Assembly (NCBI GenBank): GCA_965220825.1
Contig: OZ244839.1
Location: 2,604,001-2,668,000 of the forward strand
Length of the DNA: 64,000 nucleotides
Direction of reading: 5' to 3'
From: G965220825 sp965220825
Lineage (GTDB): Bacteria; Pseudomonadota; Alphaproteobacteria; UBA828
Of this stretch, positions 43,910 through 52,697 are shown piece after piece. Under the pieces are notes generated by a model, which worked only from the letters and a program-made list of their open reading frames with translations, searched no databases and had not been told where the DNA came from. Position 1 is the stretch's first letter; every line of letters begins with the position of its first letter. Position numbers and translations under genes: made by a program.

Positions 43910-44794
43910 ATGACGGATCTGGAACTCATTCTTCAGACCATCATGAACTCGCTGATCGCGAGCAGCTTCACCGCGATTTTTGCGGTGGGCTTGGTCCTGA
44001 TTTTCGGCATCATGCAAATCGTCAATTTCGCCCATGGCGCTCTCTACATGGTGGGCGCCTATGCGACCTGGTACCTCTACGCGGAGCTCGGGCTCCCGTT
44101 CTTCGCCTCGATCGTGGTTGCGACGCTGCTCACGGTGCTTATCGGCCTCCTGATGGAGCGCGCCCTGTTTCGCCCGATGCGCGGCAACTTGTTCGGCGGC
44201 CTCATCGTCTCCGTCGGCATGATGTTCGTCCTCGAGGTTCTGGTCGTTTATCTGTTCGGCCAGGGGCTCATGAAAAACATGACGCCCTATTTCAAGGAGT
44301 CGTGGCATGCCTTCGGGATCGAAAGCGTCACGATCTCCCACTCGCGGCTGTTCGTCTTCGCAATCGCGGCGTTCATCCTGGTTGCCTTCTGGCTCTTCAT
44401 GAGCCGTACCAGGATCGGCTGGGCGATGCGCGCCTGTGCGCAAAATCCCGAAGCGGCGATGCTGCAGGGCATCGGCATCGGCAAGATTTCCATGCTGGCC
44501 ATGGCCATCAGCGCCGCGATGGCCGGCATGGGCGGCGCGGTCATGTCGCCGCTCGTCCGCATCACGCCGCAGATGGGCCATCCGGTGCTCGTCACCGCCT
44601 TCATCGTCATGATCGTGGGCGGCATGGGCAGTATCGAAGGCGCCGTGATTGCGGCCGTCGTCTACAGCTTCTTCCATACCTTCGTCACCACCTATATCGG
44701 CGGCGAAATCGCGACGATCCTGGGTCTGGCGCTGATGCTGCTGGTCCTGATCGTCAAACCGACTGGAATCATGGGAGCGCGCGAGAGTGTTTAG
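43910..44794 (+). CDS. livH: Branched-chain-type ABC permease (LivH)
   Basis: A 294-residue membrane protein with about eight helices; GVGLVLIFGIMQIVNFAHGALYMVGAY region (residues 24-50) is the LivH hallmark, and NPEAAMLQGIGIGKISMLAMAISAAMAGMGG the coupling segment (about 180-210). Only a weak ribosome binding site; expression may rely on read-through of the terminator upstream. Overlaps livM by 8 bp. Confidence 0.94.
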   Translation: MTDLELILQTIMNSLIASSFTAIFAVGLVLIFGIMQIVNFAHGALYMVGAYATWYLYAELGLPFFASIVVATLLTVLIGLLMERALFRPMRGNLFGGLIVSVGMMFVLEVLVVYLFGQGLMKNMTPYFKESWHAFGIESVTISHSRLFVFAIAAFILVAFWLFMSRTRIGWAMRACAQNPEAAMLQGIGIGKISMLAMAISAAMAGMGGAVMSPLVRITPQMGHPVLVTAFIVMIVGGMGSIEGAVIAAVVYSFFHTFVTTYIGGEIATILGLALMLLVLIVKPTGIMGARESV

Positions 44795-45779
44795 CCGGAC
44801 GCACCGCAATATCGCCGGGATCGCGGTCATTCTCGCGGTCGTCTGCGTCCTGCCGTTCGTTCTGCGGCCGTATCAGCTGGATTTCCTGATTTTCATGTTC
44901 ATCAACATCATTCTCGTGGTGAGCTATCGCCTCATCGCCATCACCGGCGAGTTTTCGTTGGCCCATGCCGTGATCATGGGCGTGGGCGCCTATGCGAGTG
45001 CGCTCCTTGCGGCGCTTCCCATCTCGCCATGGATCTCCATGCCGCTCGGCGGTTTGGCCGCCGCCGCCATCGCCTATGTCCTGAGCTTCCCGCTCTTCCG
45101 CATGAAGGGGTTCTACTTCCTCATCGGCTCGTTCGCCGCCGCCGAAGCGATCCGCCTGTGCTGGGTACAGTTCAACGATCCGTTCGGGGGCTTTCGCGGT
45201 CTCAGGCGCATTCCGGTGCTGGAGATCGACCTGGGCGAGCTGCTCTATATCGATCTCGGCGCCCCGGTGCCCTACTACTTCTTCGCGATGATCGTGGGGC
45301 TGGTCTGCCTGATCGTCATGTACCGCGTCGAGCATTCCCGCTTCGGATTCGTCTTCCACGCGGTGCATCACAGGGACATGCTGGCGCAATCGGTCGGTGT
45401 CGATGTGCGGCGCTACCGCACCATCGCATTCGTCACCGGGGGGTTCTTCGCCGGTATCGCAGGCGCCATGGTGGCGCACTATGTCACCGCGATTAATCCG
45501 GGCCTGTTCGGCTTGAAGCAGATGCTCTTTGTGCTGGTGTGGGTGCTGGTGGGCGGCATGGGCCACTTCGCGGGGCCGATCATCGGCGTCACCGTGCTGT
45601 CGATCATCGACGAATCACTGCGCGGTCTGGATGAGCTGCGGCCCGGCTTCTATGGCCTGGTCTTGATCGCGACCATCCTGTTCCTGCCCGAAGGGCTGGT
45701 CAGCCTGCCCAGGAAAATTCTCCAAGGGGCCACCTGGTTGGTGAAACGCGAACGGGCGGTGTTCGCAAAACGGGAATAG
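44787..45779 (+). CDS. livM: Branched-chain-type ABC permease (LivM)
   Basis: A 330-residue permease with eight or nine helices; GEFSLAHAVIMGVGAYASALL (about residues 53-73) and SVGVDVRRYRTIAFVTGGFFAGIAGAM (about 200-226) are the conserved segments. GTG start at 44787 inside the livH end, so the two are translationally coupled. It converges on a TPR gene; a small TTCCCG/CGGGAA stem (45794-45812) lies in the 37-bp gap. Confidence 0.93.
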   Translation: MFSRTHRNIAGIAVILAVVCVLPFVLRPYQLDFLIFMFINIILVVSYRLIAITGEFSLAHAVIMGVGAYASALLAALPISPWISMPLGGLAAAAIAYVLSFPLFRMKGFYFLIGSFAAAEAIRLCWVQFNDPFGGFRGLRRIPVLEIDLGELLYIDLGAPVPYYFFAMIVGLVCLIVMYRVEHSRFGFVFHAVHHRDMLAQSVGVDVRRYRTIAFVTGGFFAGIAGAMVAHYVTAINPGLFGLKQMLFVLVWVLVGGMGHFAGPIIGVTVLSIIDESLRGLDELRPGFYGLVLIATILFLPEGLVSLPRKILQGATWLVKRERAVFAKRE

Positions 45780-45816
45780 GCCGTACCGGGCCGTTCCCGC
45801 CTTTGACGGGAATGTT

Positions 45817-46548
45817 CTATGCGCCGAACCGGCGGCAGGGCGGCGCGAGGTAGACCGCCGCCGTCAGCTTTCGGGTGTCGGTCATCTTTTTCTTCCAGGG
45901 CTGCTTTCGAAAGCCCTCGGCCCCGGTGTGGAACGGGTCGGCGTCGATCGCCCGCGCCCGGGCCCGCGGCTCTTCCGCTTCGCCATGGCGCCCCGAGTCC
46001 TCCAGGAGGTCCGCCAGATTGTCGCAGATGATCGCCACTCCGGCTTCGCGGTGGCTCAAGGACTTCGCCCGCATTTCACGCGCTCGGCGATAGAGCGGCT
46101 CGGCTTCGCCGGCGCGCCCCATCCTGTGCAGGAGTTCGGCAAGATTCCCGAGCGCCGCCGCGAGGCCCCCTTCGGCCAGGTTGGCGTTGATGCTGCGCTT
46201 GAGGGCGCGCAGCTCTTCGGTCCGTTTCATCTCGAGGCGGATATGCATCGAGGCGCTGCGTCCCGTGAACTCGACAGCCATCTGCGAAATCCACGCGGGC
46301 ACCCGCTCCCAGGCGGCGATGGCGTCGCGATACCCGGCCTCGGCCCGGGCCAGGTCGCCCGCCTCGCGCGCGATTGCGGCGAGGCCGTGAAGACTCGCCG
46401 CGTGGCGCGGGTCGGCCTCGTCGAATGCTTGGGCCAGGGCGGCGCCGGTCCGCCAAAACGCGGCGGCCTCGTCGCCGGTCTCCAGGCATCTGCCGGCTTC
46501 CTCGGCGAACTGCTCCCACAGGAAATCGACGAGCAGGCAGGGCCGCAT
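45817..46548 (-). CDS. Tetratricopeptide-repeat protein of unknown role (243 residues)
   Basis: A soluble protein made of TPR-like helical pairs: GLAAIAREAGDLARAEAGYRDA and LGNLAELLHRMGRAGEAEPLYRRA and LADLLEDSGRHGEAEEPRARA are three recognisable repeats (near residues 55, 135 and 175). The C-terminus (PWKKKMTDTRK...CRRFGA) is basic and unlike a TPR. No signal peptide. Third gene of livG-livF-TPR (35-bp gap) and converging on livM. It may be a regulator or scaffold of the transporter locus; there is no direct evidence. Confidence 0.75.
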   Translation of the reverse strand: MRPCLLVDFLWEQFAEEAGRCLETGDEAAAFWRTGAALAQAFDEADPRHAASLHGLAAIAREAGDLARAEAGYRDAIAAWERVPAWISQMAVEFTGRSASMHIRLEMKRTEELRALKRSINANLAEGGLAAALGNLAELLHRMGRAGEAEPLYRRAREMRAKSLSHREAGVAIICDNLADLLEDSGRHGEAEEPRARARAIDADPFHTGAEGFRKQPWKKKMTDTRKLTAAVYLAPPCRRFGA

Positions 46549-46583
46549 GCTTTGGTGCCCGGTCCCCTTGTCGGCGCCTTCGC

Positions 46584-47291
46584 TCAGGCCCCGAGATAGG
46601 CATGGCGGACATGCTCGTCCGCGTGCAGATCGTTCGCCTTGCCTTCGAGCGCGATACGGCCGGTTTCCAGCACATAGCCGTAGCTCGCAAGCGTGAGGGC
46701 GAGCTCGGCGTTCTGCTCGACCAGAATCACCGGCACGCCCCGGCCGTTGATGTCGCGGATGATTCGCGCCACCTCCTGCACCATCACCGGCGAGAGGCCG
46801 AGCGAGGGCTCGTCCATCAGGATCAGGCGCGGGCCCGACATCAAGGCGCGGCCGATCGCCACCATCTGCTGTTCGCCGCCGCTGAGCGTCTTGGCTCTCT
46901 GATTGCGCCGTTCCCTCAGCACCGGAAACCGCTCGTGAATGTCCGCGAGGTCGCGCGCGATGCCCTGTCTGTCGTTGCGCAAATAGGCACCGGTATGCAG
47001 ATTTTCGTTGACGCTCAGGTCGGGGAATACCTGCCGCCCCTCGGGTACATGGGCGATCCCCATGCGGACGATCTTCTCCGGCGCCATGTGATCGATGCGT
47101 TGACCGTCGAACCAGACGCTGCCCGCCGTCGTGCGCTTCAGCCCCGATATGGTGCGAAGGGTGGTGCTCTTGCCGGCGCCATTGGCGCCGATCAGGGTGA
47201 TGATCTGGCCCTCGTCGATTTCGATCGAGATGTCCGAGACCGCCTGGACGCTTCCGTAGTGGACGGTGACGTCTCTAACTTCCAGGAGCAT
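46584..47291 (-). CDS. livF: Branched-chain-type ABC ATPase (LivF)
   Basis: A 235-residue ATPase: Walker A GANGAGKST (near residue 36), LSGGEQQMVAIGRALM (signature), LILMDEPSLGLSP (Walker B) and VEQNAELAL (H-loop variant typical of LivF). ATG 47291 overlaps the livG end by 17 bp. Second gene of the minus-strand livG-livF-TPR unit. Confidence 0.95.
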   Translation of the reverse strand: MLLEVRDVTVHYGSVQAVSDISIEIDEGQIITLIGANGAGKSTTLRTISGLKRTTAGSVWFDGQRIDHMAPEKIVRMGIAHVPEGRQVFPDLSVNENLHTGAYLRNDRQGIARDLADIHERFPVLRERRNQRAKTLSGGEQQMVAIGRALMSGPRLILMDEPSLGLSPVMVQEVARIIRDINGRGVPVILVEQNAELALTLASYGYVLETGRIALEGKANDLHADEHVRHAYLGA

Positions 47292-48054
47292 CGAGTCCGC
47301 TTCCCAAATAGGCCTCGACGACATCCTTGTTGGTCTTGATTTCGTCGGGCTCGCCCTCGGTCAGCAATTGGCCGAAATTGACCACGGTGATCCGTTCGCA
47401 CAGGCCCATGACCGCCTGCATGTCGTGTTCGACCAGCAAGATGGTGATGCCGCTCTCGCGAACCTTCTGGATCAGCGCCATCATGTTGCGCGTCTCTTCC
47501 GGGTTCATTCCGGCGAAGGGCTCGTCCAGCAGCAACAGCTTGGGCTCTGCGGTGAGCGCCACGGCGATACCGAGCGCGCGCTGCAGACCATGGGGGAGAT
47601 TGGAAGCAAGCTCGTCCTTGCGATCGGCCAGGCCGAGAAATTCCAGCACTTCCAGAGTCTTCGCGTCGCTTTCCCGCTCGCTCGCGCGCTGGGTGCCGAA
47701 CAGTGCCGAGACCATGCTGGTCCTGGTGTGGAGATAGCACCCCATCAGCGCGTTCTCGAAAGTGGTGAACTCCCGGAAGAGCGTCGTCTCCTGGAAGGTG
47801 CGGACCAGTCCCTTGGCGGCGACCCGATGGGGCTGCAAGCCGCCGATGGACTCGCCCCGATAGAAGATATTGCCGGCGGTCGGTTTGTAGAAGCCGGTGA
47901 TCACGTTGAAGACGGTGGTCTTCCCCGCCCCATTCGGGCCGATGAGCCCGTGAATGGCACCCTCTTTCAGTTCGAAGCTGAGCCCGTCGATAGCGGCCAG
48001 GCCGCCGAATCTCTTTTGCAGGTTCTCGACCCTGAAAAACGCCTGCTCGCTCAT
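47275..48054 (-). CDS. livG: Branched-chain-type ABC ATPase (LivG)
   Basis: A 259-residue ATPase: Walker A GPNGAGKTT (about residue 39), the long LivG insertion with LVRTFQETTLFREFTTFENALMG (Q-loop; residues 82-104), signature LPHGLQRALGIAVAL, Walker B LLLLDEPFAGMNP and H-loop VEHDMQAVMGLCE. Divergent from the glycosyltransferase gene with 286 bp between. Its matching permeases and SBP are on the plus strand to the left, so the transporter is encoded by two converging transcripts. Confidence 0.95.
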   Translation of the reverse strand: MSEQAFFRVENLQKRFGGLAAIDGLSFELKEGAIHGLIGPNGAGKTTVFNVITGFYKPTAGNIFYRGESIGGLQPHRVAAKGLVRTFQETTLFREFTTFENALMGCYLHTRTSMVSALFGTQRASERESDAKTLEVLEFLGLADRKDELASNLPHGLQRALGIAVALTAEPKLLLLDEPFAGMNPEETRNMMALIQKVRESGITILLVEHDMQAVMGLCERITVVNFGQLLTEGEPDEIKTNKDVVEAYLGSGLDAPGS

Positions 48055-48340
48055 GCCGACCGGCCTGGGGTGATATGTGCATCCTGCACGGAGGAGTCCC
48101 TCTGGGTGATGACGGCGGGTCGTAGCGCCGGTCCGCGAGGCATTCGGCGGCGTTCGCTCTGTATAGTAGTCTAAGGCCTTGAACACAATTACACGACCGC
48201 TGGCACACGACCCCCGGCGCCCGACCGCCGGGCTCGTCGTCGGCTCAGCGCAGATGAGGATCGTGACCGCCTCGTACGACAGGGCGGCGCATGTCGTTCG
48301 GACAATGCAGGCGTGAGACCGGCAACGGAGAGAGAGTGAA

Positions 48341-49630
48341 ATGGGAAAGAAAATTGCGGTGTTCCCCGAGCCCGGCGCGATCGGCCCGGTGATGAACCTG
48401 GTGGGTATCTGCCAGGGCCTGCGGGACATGGGTCACGAGCCCGTGTTCGTGCTCGAGCCGGGTCTCAAAGGCACCGTCGAGAGCTACGGTTTCGCCGAGC
48501 GTCACGTTTCCTGCATGGAGCCCATGAGCCCGGAGGCGCAGGCGGCCTACTGGGACGATTTCATGATCCGGTACATGCCGACCTTCAGGACGTCCGCTTA
48601 CGAGCAGATCGCAACCTATGTGAAGGGTTGCTGGGAGGCGATCATCTATACCTCCGAATGGTCGGTGAAGAACGGCCTGGACAAGGTCTTCGCCGAGATC
48701 GGTCCCGACCTGATCATCAACGACAATGTCGCGCTCTACCCGGCCACGCAGCAGGCCGGCTGCCCCTGGGTGCGCATGATTTCATGCTCCGAGAACGAGA
48801 TTATCGATCCGGACATCCCGCCCCATCTGTCCGGCTGCGGCGCGAACGACAAGGCGTGCTTCGCGGCCTACCGGGCGGAGTTCGAGAAGGAGCTCAAGCC
48901 GATCCATGACGGGTTCAACGATTTTCTCGAAGCCCATGGGTGCGCGCGGCTGCCGTTCCCCGAGTTCGTGCTGCCGTCGCCTTACCTCAATCTGCTGCTC
49001 TATCCCAAGCCGCTGCGCTTCGAGCGGCGAACCCCTCTCGATCCGGAGAAGTTCGTCTATCTCGACGGCTGCGTGCGCGAGGAAGGCGAGCCCTACGAGG
49101 TGCCGACCTTCAAGGCGAACAACGACAAGCCGCTGATCTATTTCAGCTATGGCAGCCTCGGTGTCGCCGATGTCGATCTGATCAAGCGCATCATCGGCGT
49201 ACTCGCCGACGCACCCTATCGCGTCCTCGTCAATGTGGGGGACTATCTCGAGCAGTACGACGCGCCGCCGGACAACATGCAGATCGCATCGTGGTACCCG
49301 CAGACCGCGGTGCTGCCCCATGTCGACGTCTTCATACAGCATGGCGGCAACAACAGCTTCAATGAGAGCTTCTATTTCGGTATCCCGCCGATCGTGATGC
49401 CCTTCGTCTGGGACGGCCACGACAATGCCCAGCGCGTCAACGACACCAATCACGGCATCGGGATGCACCGCTACGACTGGACCGACGCGGAGCTTCTGGC
49501 AAACATCGAGAGGACTCTGACCGACCGGGAAATGCGTGCCACCGTCGCGGAGACGAGCGCCTATATGCGGGCGCAGAACGGCCGCATGCGCGCCGCCAAC
49601 GCCATCAACGAGCTGTTGGAGCGCCTCTGA
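48341..49630 (+). CDS. GT1-family glycosyltransferase (UGT/MGT type)
   Basis: A 429-residue GT-B-fold enzyme. The N-terminal acceptor lobe starts KKIAVFPEPGAIGPVMNLVGIC; the C-terminal donor lobe has PLIYFSYGSLGVADVD and the nucleotide-sugar signature around FIQHGGNNSFNESFYFGIPP then MPFVWDGHDNAQRV (about residues 330-365), the UGT HGG...P..D-N/Q pattern. GGAGAGAGAG before ATG 48341. A DUF861 cupin starts 2 bp after the stop. Acceptor unknown. A glycosyltransferase among amine-catabolism genes is unusual: it may glycosylate a metabolite, or its gene family may here act on a conjugate in reverse. Confidence 0.88.
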   Translation: MGKKIAVFPEPGAIGPVMNLVGICQGLRDMGHEPVFVLEPGLKGTVESYGFAERHVSCMEPMSPEAQAAYWDDFMIRYMPTFRTSAYEQIATYVKGCWEAIIYTSEWSVKNGLDKVFAEIGPDLIINDNVALYPATQQAGCPWVRMISCSENEIIDPDIPPHLSGCGANDKACFAAYRAEFEKELKPIHDGFNDFLEAHGCARLPFPEFVLPSPYLNLLLYPKPLRFERRTPLDPEKFVYLDGCVREEGEPYEVPTFKANNDKPLIYFSYGSLGVADVDLIKRIIGVLADAPYRVLVNVGDYLEQYDAPPDNMQIASWYPQTAVLPHVDVFIQHGGNNSFNESFYFGIPPIVMPFVWDGHDNAQRVNDTNHGIGMHRYDWTDAELLANIERTLTDREMRATVAETSAYMRAQNGRMRAANAINELLERL

Positions 49631-49632
49631 CC

Positions 49633-49986
49633 ATGCCGGCGCAGATATTGGCGAATGCCGCGACGCTCGATCCGGCGACCTTCACCGACTGGGGGAGCGT
49701 CGCCGCGCCCATCGGCGAGCCGGTCTCTCGCACGCGCGGCCTGATCCTGTTCCGCAATGCGGACAATTCCTCGGAGATGGGGGTCTGGGAATGTACGCCC
49801 GGGCGCTGGCGCTGCGAGGTCGAGAGCGACGAGTTCTTCCACCTGCTCGCAGGCCGTGCGATCTATAGGGAGGACGGCGGCGCGGTGACCGACATTGCCG
49901 CCGGCATGACCTGTGCCTTCCCCGCCGGCTGGAAGGGCGTGTGCGACGTGGTCGAGACCGTGCGCAAGGTCTACATGGTGCGGTAG
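49633..49986 (+). CDS. Cupin protein of the DUF861 (EutQ/cupin_3) family
   Basis: A 117-residue one-domain cupin: GVWECTPGRWRCEVESDEFFHLLAGRAI (residues 50-77) is motif 1 and GMTCAFPAGWKGVCDVVETVRKVYMV motif 2 (about 91-116). The cupin_3 family includes ureidoglycine aminohydrolase-like and EutQ-like proteins; metal-ligand residues are only partly conserved here. Starts 2 bp after the glycosyltransferase stop, so the two are translationally coupled and likely share a pathway. Specific role unknown. Confidence 0.85.
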   Translation: MPAQILANAATLDPATFTDWGSVAAPIGEPVSRTRGLILFRNADNSSEMGVWECTPGRWRCEVESDEFFHLLAGRAIYREDGGAVTDIAAGMTCAFPAGWKGVCDVVETVRKVYMVR

Positions 49987-50011
49987 CCCGGCTCTTTGCC
50001 GTCGCGCTCCA

Positions 50012-50728
50012 TCACCCGCCAGCAACACTGGCCACGGTACGGCCCTGCAGCACGTCGGCAACATCGACCGCCTCCAACGTGCCATGTTCCAGAAGCGCGG
50101 CGGCGAGGCGGTGAAGCGCCGGCTCGTGCGTGTTGAGAATGTCGCGGGCGCGCCGTTCCGCATCGCGCATCAGGCGGCGGACTTCGGCTTCGGTCTCTGC
50201 GACCGTGAGCCCGGCGGCGGGTCCACCCAGCAATTCGAAGGCGGCCCGTTCCGCCGCCTTGATGTCGGATGTCGTCGCGCCGGAGATCTTGTCGTCGCCA
50301 TACGCGATCTCCTCGGCGATCAAGCCGCCCAGAGCAATGACGAGCTCCGCCTCCTTGCGCGCGCGCCGAGCCTCGTCGGTGAGATCGTCGCGCAGTGGAG
50401 CGCGGGTCACGCTGCCGAGCACGCCCCAGCGGGAGACGATGGTCGCTTGCAGGATTTCTCCACCCGCCGGGAGATGGGCGGCGACCAATGCGTGACCGCC
50501 TTCATGATAAGCGGTGACCCGCCGGTCTTCGGCGGTGATTTCCGGAACGCGGTTTTCGGAGGGCGGGTCGATCATGGCGGCGGCAACCAGGCCGGCCAGC
50601 AACATCAGCACCGCGACGCCGCTGATGTTGATTTGGGCAATGTCGAGCCGGTGCCGCACTCCCATCTCCAGCGTAACCCGTCCGGCGCTAGCGCTCCCGG
50701 CCGTCCGAGACGATACGCGCCCCATCAT
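50012..50728 (-). CDS. Stand-alone peptidase M41 (FtsH protease domain) without AAA+ ATPase
   Basis: A 238-residue membrane-anchored zinc peptidase. One membrane helix (residues 37-53, VAVLMLLAGLVAAAMI) is followed directly by an FtsH-type M41 domain: zinc motif AYHEGGHALVAAHLPAG (His75, Glu76, His79) and the ISGATTSDIKAAERAAFELLG region carrying the third ligand Asp. The FtsH AAA+ module (about 250 residues) is absent. No signal of truncation: helix and domain are joined by a normal linker. Start uncertain: ATG 50728, 50725 or 50665, none with a good ribosome binding site. Divergent from the acyl-CoA-dehydrogenase-fold gene. May degrade unfolded substrates without ATP, or act with another ATPase. 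Confidence 0.85.
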   Translation of the reverse strand: MMGRVSSRTAGSASAGRVTLEMGVRHRLDIAQINISGVAVLMLLAGLVAAAMIDPPSENRVPEITAEDRRVTAYHEGGHALVAAHLPAGGEILQATIVSRWGVLGSVTRAPLRDDLTDEARRARKEAELVIALGGLIAEEIAYGDDKISGATTSDIKAAERAAFELLGGPAAGLTVAETEAEVRRLMRDAERRARDILNTHEPALHRLAAALLEHGTLEAVDVADVLQGRTVASVAGG

Positions 50729-50837
50729 ACCATCTGCGCCCAAGGCGGAGCATCGGCCGCATGGCACCCGCTCCGGCAATATCCGTTAGAATGCGGCCCC
50801 GCTTTCGCGTCGGATTTCATGAACAGGGGGATGCACC

Positions 50838-52235
50838 GTGAGCAAAATGTGGGGCGGCGAGCCCTATTTCGGACTGTCCTATGACTTCGACCCGCAATGG
50901 TACCTGACCGACGAGCAGAGGGAGATCCAGGCCCGGTTGATAGAGCTCTGCGAGTCGACCATCGCGCCACATGCCATCGAGTGCGATCGCGACAGCATCT
51001 TCCCGCGCAAGAGCATGGAGGCGCTCGCATCCCAGGGTCTGCTCGCCCTTCACGTGCCCAAGAAATATGGCGGCATGGGGCAGAACCACGTCTGCGTGAC
51101 CATGGTGCTGGAGACGATCGCCCGCTATGGCTGCGCCAGCACCGCGCTGGTCTATACGATGCATTTGCTTGCAGTCAGCGCCCTGTTGCTCCGCGCGGGC
51201 GGCAATCCCGAAATTCAGAAGACCCTGCGGCGCATGAACCGCGATGTCTTTATCGGCACCGCGTCCTACTCGGATCCCGAGACCGGCTCCCACTTCTGGT
51301 ATCCCATGGCGTCGAAGGCCGAGAAGGTCGAAGGCGGCTGGCGGGTCAACAAGAACTCCTCCTGGACCACGTCGGGCGGGTTTGCGGACTTCTATGTGGC
51401 GCAGACGACCAGTCCCGGCTTCGCCGGGGACTATTCCGACCTCTCCGTATTCCTGATCTATGCGGACGAGATCGTCTCGCATCCATCGAGTTGGAACGCG
51501 ATGGGCATGCGCGGCAATCAATCGGGGCCAATCGAGATCAAGGATGTGGTCGTGCCGACCGAGCGCATGGTGGGTCCGCCCGGCGACGGCGCCCGGTCCA
51601 ACGACGAGGGTCTGGACCCCATCGGCCTCTTGATGCTCGCCGCCTCCTATAACGGCCTCGGGATGGCCGCGATCGACCACGCCAAGCGGCAGGCCACGCG
51701 CAAGACCCATGCGGATGTCGGCATGCGCGTGTGCGACTACCCGACCATTCAGGATTATTTCGGCGATGCCATCATGGATACCCAGGCGTCGCGTCTCTAT
51801 GCGTTTTCCGTTGCCCAGCAGATGGATGCGGTCACCAACAACTGCGACTGGACGATCCACGAAGACGATCTGGATTATCTGCCCCGGTCGGAATATCTGA
51901 CCTGGAGCTGGCAGGCCAAATATATCGCGAGCAAGAGCGTCTACACAGTGGTCGATCGTATGCTGAATGCGTGCGGCGGCACCGGCTACAAGAAGAGTCT
52001 CGTCATCGAGCGCGTGGTCAGGGACGCAAAGGCCGGCTGGATCATGGGGCCGACCAACGAGGTGCTGCGCCAGTTCATCGGCAAGTGGGCGCTCCTCGGA
52101 TTCGAATCGCTCGACTACTGGAACCAGTCGGTCAATGAGCGTGCCATGAACAACGAGCTCAAGAAGCTCGACGACGACGCAAAGCGTGCACTGATCGAGA
52201 GGCTCAGCGCCGAACTCGCCGAGGCCGCCGAGTAG
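50838..52235 (+). CDS. Acyl-CoA-dehydrogenase-fold flavoprotein lacking the usual catalytic glutamates
   Basis: A 465-residue ACAD-superfamily protein: N-terminal helices (LTDEQREIQARLIELCEST), middle beta domain (FIGTASYSDPETGSHFWYPMA; GMRGNQSGPIEIKDVVVP) and C-terminal FAD/tetramer region (ACGGTGYKKSLVIERVVRDAKAGWIMGPTNEV). The medium-chain base position reads GP where EGT is expected, and the isovaleryl-type position (GLDPIGLLMLAA for xNYERxxLAA) also lacks Glu. So it may be a monooxygenase-type member (as DszC or nitroalkane-oxidase relatives) or an enzyme acting on a non-thioester. GTG start at 50838. Single plus-strand gene, divergent from the M41 gene. Confidence 0.85.
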   Translation: MSKMWGGEPYFGLSYDFDPQWYLTDEQREIQARLIELCESTIAPHAIECDRDSIFPRKSMEALASQGLLALHVPKKYGGMGQNHVCVTMVLETIARYGCASTALVYTMHLLAVSALLLRAGGNPEIQKTLRRMNRDVFIGTASYSDPETGSHFWYPMASKAEKVEGGWRVNKNSSWTTSGGFADFYVAQTTSPGFAGDYSDLSVFLIYADEIVSHPSSWNAMGMRGNQSGPIEIKDVVVPTERMVGPPGDGARSNDEGLDPIGLLMLAASYNGLGMAAIDHAKRQATRKTHADVGMRVCDYPTIQDYFGDAIMDTQASRLYAFSVAQQMDAVTNNCDWTIHEDDLDYLPRSEYLTWSWQAKYIASKSVYTVVDRMLNACGGTGYKKSLVIERVVRDAKAGWIMGPTNEVLRQFIGKWALLGFESLDYWNQSVNERAMNNELKKLDDDAKRALIERLSAELAEAAE

Positions 52236-52256
52236 GGAAGGGCGGTCTACCGCGCG

Positions 52257-52688
52257 TTAGCGGTGGACATCCTCGTTCTCGGCAAGCACGCGAAAGCCGC
52301 CGCGGACGAATACCGCGAGCGTCACCCCGTCGTCCGAGACCGAGACATGTTTCGAGCCCGGCTTCAGTGAGACGAAGTCGTTACGGCGGTAGACCGTGCC
52401 GTCGCAATCGGTCAGCGTGCCGTCGAGGACCAGGAACTCCTCGTAGCCGATATGCTCGTGGGGCGTCGATGCGGCCCCCGGCGGAAATCGAACCAGGTAG
52501 CAGCCTTCGCCCGCTTCGGCGTCGTAGCTGATGTTGCAGTAGGTGGCACCATTGCCGCATGTCCGGCGACCGGCGGCGCCGGCGGACCGCATCCGATGGG
52601 GCGAGGCGGTCCCGAAGGTCGCGGTCTCGACATTCACGACCGTGCGATGGGACGCAAGCGTGGCGCCTGTCCGGGCCGTCTCCTGCAT
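52257..52688 (-). CDS. Small cupin protein, tandem paralogue A
   Basis: A 143-residue single cupin. Motif 1 is YLVRFPPGAASTPHEHIGYEEFLVLDG (metal His-x-His near residues 78-80, Glu near 84), motif 2 is DFVSLKPGSKHVSVSDDGVTLAVF. It shares the strings TYCNISYDAEAGEGCYL and VSLKPGSKH with the next gene, so the two are a tandem duplication. ATG 52688, 9 bp after the paralogue stop. Could be an isomerase, dioxygenase accessory or ligand sensor; unknown. Confidence 0.83.
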   Translation of the reverse strand: MQETARTGATLASHRTVVNVETATFGTASPHRMRSAGAAGRRTCGNGATYCNISYDAEAGEGCYLVRFPPGAASTPHEHIGYEEFLVLDGTLTDCDGTVYRRNDFVSLKPGSKHVSVSDDGVTLAVFVRGGFRVLAENEDVHR

Positions 52689-52697
52689 GGCCGGGCC

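Noticed and set aside
45794..45812. TTCCCG/CGGGAA stem between the livM and TPR 3' ends
   Set aside because: Only 6 bp, 7-nt loop, no U-run; may occur by chance.
48160..48188. Possible sigma-70-like promoter for livGF on the minus strand (TTGTGT, 17 nt, TATACA)
   Set aside because: Both hexamers match the consensus poorly and no other support exists; kept only as a hint.
50728..50779. Upstream TTG start for the M41 peptidase
   Set aside because: No Shine-Dalgarno and the added residues are low-complexity; the ATG cluster downstream is preferred.
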